Source: Orthonyx spaldingii (lineage: Eukaryota > Chordata > Aves > Passeriformes > Orthonychidae). From it: a DNA stretch of 64,000 nucleotides. The stretch lies in NCBI GenBank assembly GCA_013397795.1, contig VZTJ01003579.1, forward strand, positions 283,346-347,345. The letters run 5' to 3'. The notes under the pieces were generated by a model, which was not told the origin of the DNA, made no database searches, and was given only the letters and a program-made list of their open reading frames with translations. Position numbers and translations under genes: made by a program. Shown piece by piece: positions 25,697-40,600 of the stretch. The first letter of the stretch is position 1; every line of letters starts with the position of its first letter.

Positions 25697-28600
25697 CAGC
25701 ACCTCATTCAGCATGAGATGGCACCAGCCACAGTGCTAAACAGATACAGTGGTGTTCTCTTCTCACCTTAGTGCATCTGCTGTGCCAACCAGCAAGCTGA
25801 AATGCCTCGTCCAGCAAAAATGCCTCTGGCTGCATGTTGAAAGTGGATTCAGCAGACAAAAACAGGACCTCCATGTGTCCAAAGATGGAGGCAGGCATTC
25901 CTGACTAGCAGTGAGACGTTTGTTTTTTATGCCCTCTGCAACACTGCTATGGCATTGAACAATCAGCCCCCATGGAAGCTGCAGATTTATCTCTGTAAAC
26001 ATGGACCAAAAGTAGTTAGGCCAAACAAAGCTAAAATGTTTGCACTCTATAACTAGAGTGCAAATTTAAAGAGGCAACACTGCTCACCACTAAACCTTTC
26101 TGGAGCTGAAATGAAGCATGAGTCATTAAGTAGTTTCAGTAGGTGACATAATGAGTAACCTGTTTCCTTGGATACCTGAATGGACTTTCAGCAGGTAGGA
26201 GATATGCTTCTTGTAAAAGGATGAGAAGGTTTGGCTCACACAGAGATGATTTCTTGTGAATGTTACAGCAGAAAATAGACAGCCTTTAGCTTGCTAGATC
26301 CAGAATGCAAAACATGAAGACAGCTTTTCCATCCTTGGGAATAAATGAGTCTAGTATGAAAGCTAGACTACAGCAGTGGTGTTAGGGTAGTGTTAGTAAC
26401 AGCAGCAGTAACATTTTCACTAGACACAGATGTAAAGACAAATTCCCTTTTAAAGTAATTTGCAGATAACACAAAGAATGACAGAATGGTAAGTGATGGT
26501 GAAAGAGGGCAATTCAGGTCCCTTGGTAAATTAGACCCTTTTAAAAAATGTGTTTTAATGCAGGTGACATATAAAGTCACTGATCTGCAAACCACTGATG
26601 TATACACACGAGTGGGGAAAGCACCCATGGGAAAGGCATAATGCAGAAGGTTTAAAGATCACAGCATGAAAGCACTTCACCTGAGGTAACAGTGCTTCAC
26701 TGCAGCAAAAAGGGCTTAGGAGGAACCGGCTGATGATAAGGACAAAATCAAGTAAGAACAGGAAGGTGCTTTCTCTGCTATAGTGGCAGCCCCTGTTATG
26801 CAGGTATCGTGTACCTTTTTAAAACTGCAGAAAAATGAAGGAAGGAGGTACGGAAATTATCTGAAGGACGGAGGATATGCACTGCAGCTGGAATGCTACA
26901 GAGTTCAATCTGTCAATCTTTTCATAAAGAAAACGAAGCAATTACTTGACCTAAATACACCAAAGGAAGACAATGATATTGGGTGCTCAGATGACTCCTT
27001 GGTCTAGGATAGCCTCTCAACAAGGAACAGTCACAGGAAGCTAAGGGTAAAAACATTCAATGTAAGATAGAAGGAACATAGTACAGAAAGAACATAGTAC
27101 AGAAGGAACATGGTATATAAAATCCACTCACACAGGGACAGAAAACAGAGCACAGGGCTCCTCCAAACCCTACAGAGCAAATACCTGATCTACAGTGCTA
27201 GTCCCTACATTGACTGAGATCTCTCAAAACAACTAAATCAGTCTTCATTTAGCAGAAGGGTACTGCTAAAGCAAGTGGGCTGGAGTGCAGCACTGCACCA
27301 TGCATCCCATAGTCTGACACTGGAGCCTCTCTGATGGAGGACTCATGATGTTGTAATGTAACAAGGATTGCAAAGAACTGGACTATTCCCTACCTTCCAT
27401 TCCCCATAAGTTTTTCAGGTATTTCACTGACATTAGGCATATTAGTATGCTTAGTGCAGGTATTATTTATGAGCTAATACTCTCAAGTCTGGACATCCCT
27501 GCACATGAACAAGCAGGTTCTTCAGGTATCATTAAAGATGACTGCATATGGAAGCTGCTGAATTAGTTGTGCCGATGGTAAGGTGGGCAGCTGAGGTTTT
27601 ACAGGATTGGCATTTTGGAGTTAAAGTGTCTGAATTCTCCAGAAATCCTGTTGAAAGTACTTAATTTTTTTTATTTTTTTTTTTTTTAGCTAGTCTGTTC
27701 TTCTCTATGATCTGTGAATAGTAGATAGATTCTCAGGTACATTACAAAATACTTTGTATCTTGCATTAAGACCTAGTGAACACAATCAACAAGCAGGTCC
27801 CTGTCCCTGACTGCCACTAAAGCACTACAAACTTGAATAAAACTTCACTGAGAAAGAGAATTACAGCAAGCTGGCTCGAAAGCTAGTTATTTGATAAAGA
27901 ATCTGATTCTGCCAGGAAGAGTTAGGCATGTACTGAGAAGACCTAACAGATTCAGCTGCCTCATCAGATGACTTAAGCAGAAGACAGCTTAGCTCTTGAA
28001 CAGTGATTGGGTGTAGGTAAGACTTGGCTGTTGCCTAGAAGCTCACGCAGCCAAGTAAGGAAAGTGTTTGATTTAAGAGATGAAGAGAACCAAAGTGTTA
28101 TTTGGGTATGAACCAGCGGCAAGACCTATTTCAAGAAATTTGAGAAACAAACTGCTGCTTCCAATCTTTCCACACAATCCTTCCATGACTCTGTCAAAGG
28201 CAGTCCTTTGACTGGGCTACATTTATATTTTTCAGGGTTGGGGGTGTAGGAGGGTGGAATCTGACCTAAACCATGAATAATTTGTGTTTCTCAAAGGAAA
28301 AACAGACGTCAAATAGATAATTCTAACTTACCTCTACGATTAACAGGATCCTTAGCTACATATGCAATATAGTCTGAAGTATCCTGTCAAAAAATTAAGA
28401 TATCTACAATGAATGCAAAAAAATATTTTCACTGATTACAGCAAAAGATCACAGTCCAGAGTATGTACAGTCCTGTGGGCAGAGACCCAAATGACATATT
28501 TTGCTATACAGTTGCATACTACTTAAATTTTGTATAAATGTTTATGGGTTTTGGTACTGATTGCACTACTTTACTTTTTACAGAATGTGATCTAATCCAG

Positions 28601-31600
28601 CAGAATTTTAAAATCTCTTCCATCAGTTAAACAAACTCAGTAGGATTTGGCCGAGGCCTCATTTAGAAGGGAGTAGAATTACAAGTCCTTATCTTCAAAG
28701 TACCCAGAGATTTTGGTTCATAACATGAATAATCATCTGGTTCTGTGGCAGAAAGAGTGGGAGTAACAGCACTGCTCCCCAGAAATACTGAGCAATGGCA
28801 TTTATTCATGTGTGACAAGCAGGTGTTTACTGACTACAGTGCCATATGGCACAGAGGTGCTCAGCCCCTGCTTGGTTCTGACAAGCAGTATTCCAGGACG
28901 CCCTCCCCCAGCCCTTAGGCTGCTCCCTGACACACCTGTTGCCACATGCTTGGTGGATTTTTTGGCAAGGCACACAGATATCCTCTTGGGGAATTTTTTT
29001 GCTTCCTCTCCTGCTATCCCTGTACTCCTGTGCACAAGTGGTGCAGACTGCTATCATTATGCAGATAAAACAGAAGGGCCTGTGTTTCTGGGAAACACTC
29101 AGGCCTGCTGATATATCTGGAAAATGCCATATTGCTTTGATGCAATCAGGAAATTCTGGTTAGATCTGGTATTTCCTGACATGTCTGGCTAGTCAGGTAT
29201 AGCTAAACCCAAGGGATATATAGGATACTCTACAGTTGGCTGTGTACATCTACCCAAAGCCTTTTCAGGTCATTGATCCAAGATCATTGCCAATTATGCC
29301 AAGATTTAATGTCATAACAAACATCAATCTTCAGTTAAAAGACAGACTTCTTCAGCACATCTTTTTCTAGTGCAAGCACACACAACCACCACCCACCCAA
29401 AACAAACCACTGTACTGAATCTCTATACAATTTCCTTCCTAAGGAGATAGCAAGGGAAATGGCAAAGCACAGATGTGTAGCCGTATCACTTAATGCATTG
29501 TTGGAAGGCACTCAGAAACAGCAGCACTGAGGTTGGTCTGTTAAAAAAGCATAGCCCTACTATTTTGTCTAGTAATTTCTTACACATCCTGTGGCACAGT
29601 GTCTGGTCAGTGACTACAGTGGAAATAAAGGTGCATATCAACAAGTAAGGGGAAAACAAAAGTGACTATGCCTATAGAAACCAATAATACAGAGCCCTTT
29701 TCTCACTGTACTGTTTTCTCACAGCATGCCCTGAAACTCTCTGAGGGACCAGCACATGCTTGGCATTGATCCCAAGAGACCACTATGAGGGAAGAGAGTG
29801 AATGTGTGGGTGCAAATTGCACTGTGTTATTTATTTCACGGCCAGAAAGACTAGAAAATGGGCCACAGATCAATTTATTTACTACTTCAGGCATAACTAA
29901 TGGATACATTTATGCCTGAGTAAATCATAGGTCTATCTCATAGCTAGCATGAGTGTGACAGTCCGAAACCACCTACTCCTTATTACATCTAAAGCTCTGA
30001 GATTCAAGCTGACTGTGACAAGCCATTAAGGACCTAAGGTGGGCACATTTCACTGTGGCTAAGTTAGAAGACCCCCATCCAAAGACTAGACAGGGATTGA
30101 CATTCAAGGACTGAAAACAAGTATGAATGAGCTATAATTTTCAGCCTAAAGGCATTGCATTGTAGTGTTAATATTTGGAGGTATGGCTGAAACTGAAAAA
30201 CTACTGCCATCAGGGACCTCTGAGAGACCTGCCTTATTAGACTATATGAGGTCCTCCACTCCAAAATTTCAGCAGATATCTCAAAAAAGAGATGTCTTAT
30301 CTGGCAGCTGGAAACAGCCACCTGAAATTACTATGGAGGAGAATTGTTTAGTGTATCATAAGGAGGGGCTGAAGACAGCTAAAGTGGATTGAGGATGTGG
30401 TCTTGGAAGTGAACTAAAAATGGTTCTGAAATGGTGTGTAAAAGGATTTGGTACGGAGATTTTTAAGCTCTCATATACTGACACAGCCAGAAATGGACTC
30501 ATTGCAAAGGGGAATATTGCAAAAATATATATGGCATTCAAGCTGTCTTCCAAGACTGTGGAACATTTCTCCAGGGGTTAAATTTTGAATAATATAATTA
30601 ATGGTAAGGGAGTGGGAGGAAGGTTGTAAAGCTAATTGCTGTCACAAACGGGAAGCAGATAACCAGAGCAGAAAGGTTGATGGGGTAGAGAAGTGAGAGT
30701 AGTCTCACTTCCTAATAAACCAAAGTCCAAAATAACTTCAAAATAAGGGAGCCACTTCCTGAAGAAACATGGGCACAGATCTATTTTCCTAGGTCACTAT
30801 GGCTTTTCTCCAACCAGTTTAAAACTCGTACAAGGAGATAAACTTACAGTCTGGAGCCCAGCCGTGTTTGGGAGATACAGTTTGTGATGGCAGTCCTCTA
30901 CCAAGCAGAAATCATTAAGAGTTGATGAAAGTTATGTCTAGGTGACCCTCTGATAAGTAAATAAAGCTGGGACCTAAATCACCACCTTGCATTTTGTAAT
31001 CTTCTACATGCACCTAAGACAAAGGAACTACCTGCTTTATGCACAAGTTTGTGAGTTAAGGTGGTTCCTTAATAGACCACTGAGATAAGCTTGTAGAACA
31101 ACATTAGATACTCATACCTACCTTCTTCCTCCCAACACCACAATGAATTCATGTAGTAGTCTTATGGGGAACACAAATTTACAATTTCACTGTATCTTGT
31201 AGGCTCTCTTGCATCATGAAATTTTACTTCTCTGGTAGCTCACTGACTCACTAGCAAGATTTTTCTCTCTCTAAAACATTTGGAAGAGCTTGTTTACTCC
31301 AAATCCAGAACTCTACTGCTGTTCCTCTCCTCTTTCCTGGTAAATCATTTCATCAGTGGGCAGTGTGAAATGGTGTTTCCAGGACTTAGCATTTGGGATG
31401 GCAGATGGGCAGCAAAGAATCTTCTTATGGAGGCAGGGAACTGTGCTAATCACTCCTCTGCCCACTTCAGGAATTGTTCATTTACAGCATCCATTGCAAT
31501 CTGTTGTATTTCAAAGCTGCTGTTGATCCATTTTTTGTTCTCCAGATTATTGTGATATTATGTCCTTTTCCTTTCTGTAGTTGTACTGAGCTCAGCAAAG

Positions 31601-34600
31601 CTATACTAAGACTGAAATTTGTCTTTACGTTTTCTGACGATAGCAAAAGGAACAGAGAAAGCACCAAGTTTCTTCACCTTAACAGAGTTGAACTGAGAGA
31701 ATTAACTCACAAAGCAGGCTAGAAATTGCCTTACCTCTAGTACTGATTGATATATGACAGATAATCATATGATGGAGAAAAAGGTACTAATTCAATTAAT
31801 CTAAGCTTAAAAGCTTTCAAACCTCTAAGGTAAGAGGTGAGCACTGCCACTAATTTATAATTCTCCCCTTGCTTCCTGAGTGACAAATACTTTTTAAGCC
31901 CATTTATTAATATACTTTTGGATGAACAGCTTATAAAAATAAGGAAAAGCACAATATACAGGAATCTGCCCTTTGATCTAAATGAATCAAATTTATAGGT
32001 GTATCTAAAAGCTCTGCAAAACAAGAGAGCAAGATCTGTGATTTTCGTGAAAGCCTGTCCTCAAGCTGCATGAGTGTAGCAAATATACCTGAAGACAAGA
32101 ATTCAGCACAGTCTTCTCAATGCACACTCACAGTTGAGAAAAAAAAAAGTATGCATTACTATAAATACTATAAATATAGCTGCAACATATTACTGTAAAA
32201 AGTGCAAGATAAAAAACAGGATAAAAATCCATACAACGCCCATATGGTTATACTACATTACTCTGAAAAACAAAGCCCCGCTTACCAGTTACCCTATGAA
32301 TGCTTACAATCCCTTGATACTTTTTGTTTCAGTCAAAGGGGAAGATCTATGAACGCTTGCCAGTCATTCCCCTCAAAGAGAGCTTGATGGCAACAATCAA
32401 GAAGAATTTATGGGAGAAGAAACAGGAGCTATTGTGGTTATATTTTTTCTTTTAGTAAGATATGCATTAAATTTTGTCACACAGTCCTCATAAAGCAGTA
32501 TGTATGTGGGAGAAGGCTTTAGAGAAATGCTTACCGGATCACCTCCAGACGCAAAGGAGATAGATTGCATATGGTGATTTGCTATGATCTGTATGGATCA
32601 GAAAGAACAAGTGTGAGTCAGATGGCTTTCTTACAGTTTGCAATTTTGATTTCTTTTTTTGCTTGTATGCTGGTGAAAATCCAAAATCAAGATCAAAATG
32701 ACCTACAAGGACTTCAAAGAGTAGCATGATAATATAAACAAACTTTAGGATGAATGTGTCTATTCTGGTGTTCTTTAAAATTTATCGGGACACTGCAAAA
32801 TTGCTAAATGTACTCAGAACTCCAGTAAATCATATAGACCTGTCAGGGAGTACCTTTAGAGAAATTTTAATCTGCTAAAACTCACTTCCTTTATTACAGA
32901 TAATGATGAATGAAACAAAAGGTCCTATTCATCAAACTATTTTTCTGCTGATGCCACTCTGGTGAAATCAATGAAACCATGCCAACATGTACACCAGCTA
33001 ACGTTGCATCCAACACCTACTGTGTCATTTTATGTTTCAAACATCAACCTGTTTGCAATATCCAAACAGAATTTTGAATCTAGCTGCAGTGTAGCATTGT
33101 GGACAAATTCACAGGCATACTCCAGGGCATTTGAAATTCAAATTGCTTATGTACCATTTGAACTAATATAATATTTCTCTAGGAAGAGACAAATTGTCCT
33201 AAACCTCTGATAAAAGCAGAATGTCTCTGCTGTTCTGAGAATTAACTTACAAAATCTTTCAATAATGAAATCCTGTAACAACCAAGAAAGAAAAGGTCAT
33301 TTGAAAGAAACTTTCACTTGATATTTCAGTTACAGAAGACATGCCAAGGAATTCATCTGGGATGGGACAGGCCCCTGTTCAGTGCCTCAGGGCATCTGAC
33401 AATAGGATTAGGATCTTAATTCCTCAGTTTGGAAAGGGAACCACATACAAAAAACCATTCTGGAAAAAACAAAATAGGCTAGAAAGATATTCTCTGGGAT
33501 GTTTCCCCTAACCTGCTTCTTGACCTGAACTATCAACTACCTTCCTTGGAAAGAAAAAAGCCTGACAGGACTTTTTCTGGATCTTGCTGCTTCACTGAGT
33601 CAGAGAGAGCTGATTACTATTTGCACTGTTTCTTTTATGTAAAGAGCACTTAATTTTCAATAGCCCTGCTTGTCCCACAACAGCCTCCAAAGATGTGGTT
33701 AGTTTTTAAGTGTTTACTGGTGAATTAGTGTTCTGTTACTCATATGTGAGGATTTCCTTCTCTTTTTCCATAAAGAAGAAGTAACAATAGAATATATAGA
33801 ATATCGAATACATATAGAATGTAGAATATCCTGCATATCCTAACAATAGAACTGAACTAGTGAAGTTCTGTTACACATTTCATATTATCACTACCTTGAC
33901 TTGTGCAAATAACCCAATATTTTATTTTAGCATCATATAAAGGAATATTATTTCAGATTGTTGCCAAACTATTTTTTTCCACATCTTAAGAAAGCTGAAA
34001 AGTGTTTGAAACTATTAGTTCAAGTCAGGGTTTTTTTCTTTTAATTCCACAGCTAATTAATTTGGTTTAGCTTAGTTTGAAGTAGTGGTATTCCCCACTT
34101 CACCTCTGCCAATACCAAAATGCTGAAAAGAGACCCAGCAAATTACCAATGCTTTGCGCTGCTTAAAGTAAAGCAATTCACTAATGTTGGCATACAGTTT
34201 AGAAACTTTTCAATCTATGCCAACCCACATTTTAAAGAGACAAACAAAACAAAATCATTTTCCACTCATCCCTGTGTAATATGTTCACAGAACTGTTGTG
34301 CAGGGGTGCATGCAGTTGCTTTCCTTCTACCACAAGGGCCAACAACACTGTAGTGTCTTTTTTTTCCTTCCAGATCTGCTGGGGAAAAGAGGCTATTACA
34401 GAAGTTCACAGCCGCCTTCCAGCAAGAGGGCTCAAAGGGCAAAGCTGCTGGGTCATGCTTATCTGAAAATCAAATCCTTGGCATAAACAAGAAAGAGGAG
34501 GCCACAGCCAGACTAGGGATCTCTGAGAAACCAGGCATTTCCCAGGCCTGCAGCACGCAGAGGAGTCTACCTCAAAAGGAATGATATGAGAGAAAGATAA

Positions 34601-37600
34601 ACAGTTTTGTCAACTCAGAGAAAAGGCAAAATGTGGGGGATGACTCTTCTCTGGAATAAATCTGTTTAACCACATTTCTGCACTAACATTGGCTGATACA
34701 GAGGTGACTTTCAGGGTTTGGCACTTTCTTAGTACATCTAATTAACATCAAATTCTTCTGCTTCTGATTGGGAGCAACTTATGAAAAGCACTGCTGTGTA
34801 TATTCCATATTAAGACTACAAACTACTGCAGCCAGTCGTAGCACTGCTCCCATGGTCTCAGTGCTCACTGCAGAGGATTACGATGTTTTCTAAATAAGGA
34901 TATGAATAAAGATATATGAATGAAAACATAGTAATAAAAACCAAGCTTTTTCATAGCAGTATGCATATTCTTTCTTAATTTTTAACCCTGAGGCTCCAAA
35001 GGATAGCAGGAATTTTACTTTTTCCTCTCTGGCAGTATCTGGGCAGCAAGTTGCATGCCCTAACACAATATGTGGTTCATAGCAAATAACACAGCAGTGA
35101 CTACGCATGTCTGTCTGCTTCCTTTTTATATATACCCTGAGGAAGGATTTTTCTCGTCTCATACATCATTCACAAACCACTGCAGTGATTCCCCAAAGCC
35201 TGTCTGTACCTTCAGCACAGTGAAGAAGAAGAAATGAGCTACCTTAAAAAGGCTGCCTGATCTCTCTGAAAGACTGGCCTTTCACTGCACTGCAAAAACC
35301 CTGAGGCTGTATTTTTAGCAGCATCTCAGGAATAGTTTGCCCTTTAAGACTCTAAATGGGAAGAAAACAACAAAATTGGGGATGCACATTTAGTATTTCA
35401 GTTTTTAATGCAAGCACATCCCTTTTATCACTCTGAAAGTTTGTAATCTTATTCAATAAGAACTCCCATGACCAGAAAATGGTATTTCACATCATAGAGC
35501 TTTTAAGAGCATAATCGATCTATCTGAAACATGGCAAGAAGAAAATAATTCATCAAAGTAGTGTTGAATAGTGAAATAAACTGACTTCCAATATGGTTTA
35601 TATTTTGGGTTCATTCATTTTATGACATTATTGAGGAATAATAACTTTGAACAAATGAGTATTTGGCAGACAGCAAATGATTGTGCAGCAGGCTGTTCAT
35701 CAAAAGCCTCACAAATTAGTACAGAAGTTACACTCACCTGTTTTGTATCTGGATTCATTAGATTTAAGCTGCTGGTGGAGATATTCAACATTATGCTCAT
35801 TCCTGCAAACTGAAGATTGCTCTTTCCCAAGATGCTAGAAAGGAGTTTGCTTGGTGGCTGTGAGGAGGGGGGGAAAAAGCAGATTTTTGTTCTCTGGTTT
35901 GTTTTTTGGTTTTTTTTTTTGTTTGTTTTTTGTTTTTGTTTTTGTTTTTAATGACCTTCATTGTATGCAGGGTTAGTGGTGATATTAAAGGCTTCTAAAA
36001 AGTTTATGACTTTTCAAAGATCATCTAATTGCAACAGCTGTTTTCCTCTGGAAATTATGTCTCATTTATACTACTACTACTACTGTAATTAATAAGAATT
36101 AATAATAGTAGTAGTAGTGATGCTAGCCAAGCAGTTATTCATCTACTCTTGACCAAAAAAAAAAAAAATAGGGGTTTTGTGAGACAGCAAAGTCTCATCT
36201 TCACCAAGGGACCAAGTAAGCTGACTAAGATGAATGCCTTCAGTCAGGATATTCAAATGACAATGTTCTTATTCTATAAAAATAACTTCAGCTCTTGAAA
36301 AGAAATCTTTTGTTTGCTCTGCATCTACTGACTGTCCTACCGCCTTGCCACATGGAAAGTGGAACTCCAGTGATACCAATGGGATGCTCACAAAATGGGA
36401 TAGAGAGTGTTATGGACTAGATTACCTCCCTGCCCCTTTCAACCCAAACCATTCTATGACTTTACTTGTAGACTCAACACTACGTAAAAGCCAGATAAAG
36501 ATGGAATAAAACCTCTGTATGCTGGGGTAAAACAAGCATCTAAAGATTCTCAGAGAATAAGTTTAAGTATGTAATACAGGGGATGTAATAATGACAACTT
36601 TTGTAGACGTTTCACCAGGTCTTAGGAGGTTTTGTAGCAACAGAAGTTACGCTGTCAAAGCAAAATTCACAAACCTCGCACCTTTGACAGCTATGGGGAA
36701 CCACATAGCTGCATGAGAGCAGCCTCATTCAAATAACCACAGCCTGTAAAAAATCAGGCTGCCCAGCAGTAACAGACCAAGTCCTTCTGCTTGCTCTACT
36801 TGCACTGGTGAATATTTATGCTGGTCATTAGGATATAAAAGCAAAACTGTGACTGGAGGCAGTGTTCTTCTGCCACTATATTTGCATTTGTCCCAAGCTG
36901 CCTGCAAGCTTGAAATAGTTTTGCTCCTAGTAGGATGGACACACTTGAGCTTCTGTAGTCCTGAAAGTTTACATACATTCAATTTTATCTTCTTTTCCGT
37001 TTGACTGATTAAAAATACACTACCTACATACTGCTCCTATGTAATATGTGCTGCACTATTTCAACCTTGTCATGTTACTAGTATTTCATTAACTTCTCAA
37101 TAAAACAAACTCTTTTGAACATTCTTCTATCTCTTCTTTCTTTAATCCTTCAGGATTCCCAGGTGATGCCTAAGGATCACCTACCAACAGCGTGGGCAAA
37201 GTGTGAAAACTTGGCCTCAGGAAGTACATGTCACCTTAACCAAATTCATATGCCACTAGTGGCAGAAACATGATGAATGTGCAAACCAGGAAAAGAGAAT
37301 TGTCTTTGACATTTATCTGAAATTTTGTTGCTATTTCTTTTCAATAACTGATAAGCAACATTACTTCTAAAACCTGTAATACTTGGAACTTTGTTTAACT
37401 TATTTTTCCAACTATATTTTGTGTCATTTTGCTTTCCAAGAAGAAAGAGACTTTTGTCTTTCTGATTTAGAATGAAAAGTCAGAGAACCAAGAAATGCCA
37501 ATGAGATAAACTTGGTGGTGGTGAAACCATAACCTTAATTTCTGAGACAATTTCCAATTACACTGTGACACATGTTGTCACATATGATTGATTTTACCGG

Positions 37601-40600
37601 GGATGATTCTCCATTGCAAGCAAGGGGCATTTCATCCCATCCCTTTCTGCTGAGATTCTGCCTAGATGTTGGAGCAGCTGGGGGAAGCAGGCAGACCTTT
37701 TCCTTCACCTGCCCATTCTCCTCCCATGCCCAACAACACACACAAGGGCTATAATTAACTACTTTCTAGGCTTCTTCTCTTAGAGATAGCATTACATCCC
37801 AGCTTTGCTAGCAGGCCTCTGGAAGAGACTGTTGAGAGCCATGAGTGCAGGAGCTGAGCCAAGGCTTCCTCCTCTCCCTGTCTGAAGACTCTAACTCCCA
37901 GCACACAAATAAAAATAAAAGCACGGTAATAACACTGTCAGGTACACACTGGACTCACCATCAGCGCTGGGCACTGAGCATCAGCCACGGGTGTTAATGG
38001 AAAGAACATAGGGAACAAAGGATCACCTCATATGCTATTTCCATTTCTAGAAATCAGTGATTACCAGACTCATTAAATGTCATTGGTAGATCTATGCTTC
38101 AAGAACAAATCTAGTCACTTTCAAAACTATGTATGTTTTGGGCTTCTGCTGTACCTTCCAGAACCTATTTTCATAATTTACTCATGCATTTGATGAAAAG
38201 GCATCCCATTTTTTTGTTTTAACTCTTCCACCTGCGATCTACAAAAGAAAGAAAGTAAAAGGAGGAGGTTTCTGCAGAAGGAATGTAAAGGCACAATCTT
38301 CATCCTAGATGTATTTATATTTCCAGATGTCTACAAAAGCAGATCCTGACCAAAAGGGCAAGTGACAACATACAGTGAGTGAAAACAGCTAATACTTTAA
38401 CTGATTAATCATCTACAATTCTCAAAGCTGCCTTAAAGTCACCTGCCTGCTGTGCCTGGTCACCAGTGTGCTGAACAGAGAAAATACAGTCAACTGCACT
38501 ACAAGAAAAAAAAATACCTTTCGTTTCTTGAAGGCTCTTTTGGCACCAGGCATGGCTTCACAAACACGACTGATTGCTTCCCTGAAGAGACAGAAAAAAG
38601 CTTTATGGCAAAAGAATGTGTGGGTTTCTTCATTACGCTTGAAATGCACTGGAGAGAACAGCTTTGACTGTATATCTGTTCACAAGTGAGGATAGTTAGC
38701 AGGTCAGATAGCTTTCTTCTAAAAAAAGAAAATGTTTCCTCATACTATTAAAAAGACCTTTTCTCACTGTAAATTAGAATATTGCTCTTAATACCATCTT
38801 TCAAGTACTACTTTTGTACATTGCTTAACACCTTCCTTTAAAAGAAATGTTTCTTTTAAAGTGAGAGTTTAAAAGCATCATTTTTCTTGCTACTATACTA
38901 TGCACTTTTCCAGTCAGAGCAAAACCAGCAGGCTTTAGATAGTATCAGAATATTCCTGGTCATATGTATGTTCTATACAGTGCATGAGATGTACAAAATT
39001 TTAATTGATACTAATTCAATACAATGTGAATAATTTATTAGTGGCTTTATGTTTTTTATTATAAGGAAAAATAATGCAATCAACATTTTGCTTCAGTTTT
39101 TTAATATTGCTTCGTTCTTCCCGTCGCACTGAAGCTGACTGAAAGAAATGTAAGTCCAAACCGGATTTGAATCTACAGCCTTTCATAGAAGAGTAAATGT
39201 ACACAAAAACTCTTGAAATCATACCCCTCCAAACAAATCTTATAGTTCCTTTCAGTATTTAGCAACTTATTATCTGAATAGTCAATCTGGTCAGTGCTTA
39301 GAATTGCTCCTGTACAGACACAGACCTCCCTCTGACCACTACATACAAGGCTTTAATAGGCTTGTCCCACTGATACTGAAACACAGAATGGTTCCACATG
39401 AATGAGCAAAGCTGACTCCAAACCTTGTTTAACTATTTTTAATATGTATTGAGACTAACAGCACATTATATTTAGAGCTAAAATCATGCAAGTAACATAC
39501 TTTATGCAAAAAAAACCCCCAAAACCAAACCAACCAATCAACCAAAAAAAAACCAAGCCAGAAAATAACAGAATGGGAGACAATGAACTACAAGCTAAAG
39601 AACAGTCAAAATAATCAAAACCTTGAAACATCTGGATAAAGACAAAAATTATTTTAACTTTATGCCATGTGCAGTATATTTCAACTATGCAAAGGATCAA
39701 CAAGGGAGTCAAGAAAACAATATCATACACGTATATCAGTATTCAACTTATAATGACTCAGCAAATGTTTACAGATTATATCAGGTGGCAATCAGTAATT
39801 GCTATATATTATGCCTTGTGTGCTTTTAGCTAGGAACGAATCCAAAGTTTGAATCACCTGAAAGAATCACATTTTATTGGTTTGGGGAGGTGAGTGGTTG
39901 TGGGAATGGAACACACCTTGAAGCAGGTTTACAGTCCTGCCGTTCTAAAGAAGTGTGAGATTTATAGCAAGAGATGGTTAAAAACTATTTCAATCACAAA
40001 ATCTTTTCATCAGATCTAGAGGAGAGGTAATTTGTTCCGTAACTTTTCTTATGCCTGTTTTTCCCCAACTACATCTTCTTATCTAATAAAATTACCTCTC
40101 ACTACAAACCCTGCCTTGCATATGAACTCAGATAATTATGGCTACAACAGCACCCCATTTCATGGTTCAGCTGTTGTATTTAGCTCCCACCTTTGCCACA
40201 TTTTTTTTTTTTTTACTCCAAACAAGTATTTTAGTTAAAGTAATTACTAGATTTTCTTACAGAGCAAGTAAAAAGCAGTTGGTTTAAAAGAACAGGTCTG
40301 ATGCATTTTAGAAATAAAGCACAGCAAGCATCACACGGTGATCACCATGATACTGAGACACAGGTTACTCCCGAAAATGTAATCAGGGACAAGTAAATAG
40401 TATACCTCCCAAAAGAAAAATTCACCAAAAATGCTTTACTTTGACTCAAGAAAGACAAACAGACATCATCTTTTACAGAGTCATCCTCTCTCGTTACTGA
40501 GCTAAAACTTGTGGTTTCCCATCTCTTTCTTCTGCTGAAGCAAACCCTTTGGAGGTAATGCAATGGAACAACTAGGCCAGTGGCAGTCTCCAGCCCACTT

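Larger units (their letters stand above)
24270..28331 (-). other. SHC3: SHC3 intron 6
   Basis: The donor is GTAAGT at 28331-28326 and the acceptor TTTAG ends at 24270. It holds the (CAG)16 run and a triple 16-bp tandem repeat, listed separately, and a T-rich stretch at about 27664-27688. The segment 28800-29160 belongs to intron 5, not here. No gene is recognised. Confidence 0.85.
35858..38517 (-). other. SHC3: SHC3 intron 3
   Basis: The donor is GTATTT at 38517-38512 and the acceptor CAG lies at 35860-35858. It contains an A/C-rich tract near the acceptor, a TAC/GTA palindrome and a CR1 tail, each listed separately. No gene is recognised. Confidence 0.85.

Noticed and set aside
25505..25714. 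Minus-strand ORF with a long leucine run
   Set aside because: It is the (CAG)16 repeat read as CTG; there is no other support and it lies inside an intron.
28800..29160. GC-richer patch with ORFs on both strands, possible pseudogene
   Set aside because: No protein similarity and no splice or poly(A) pattern supporting a gene.
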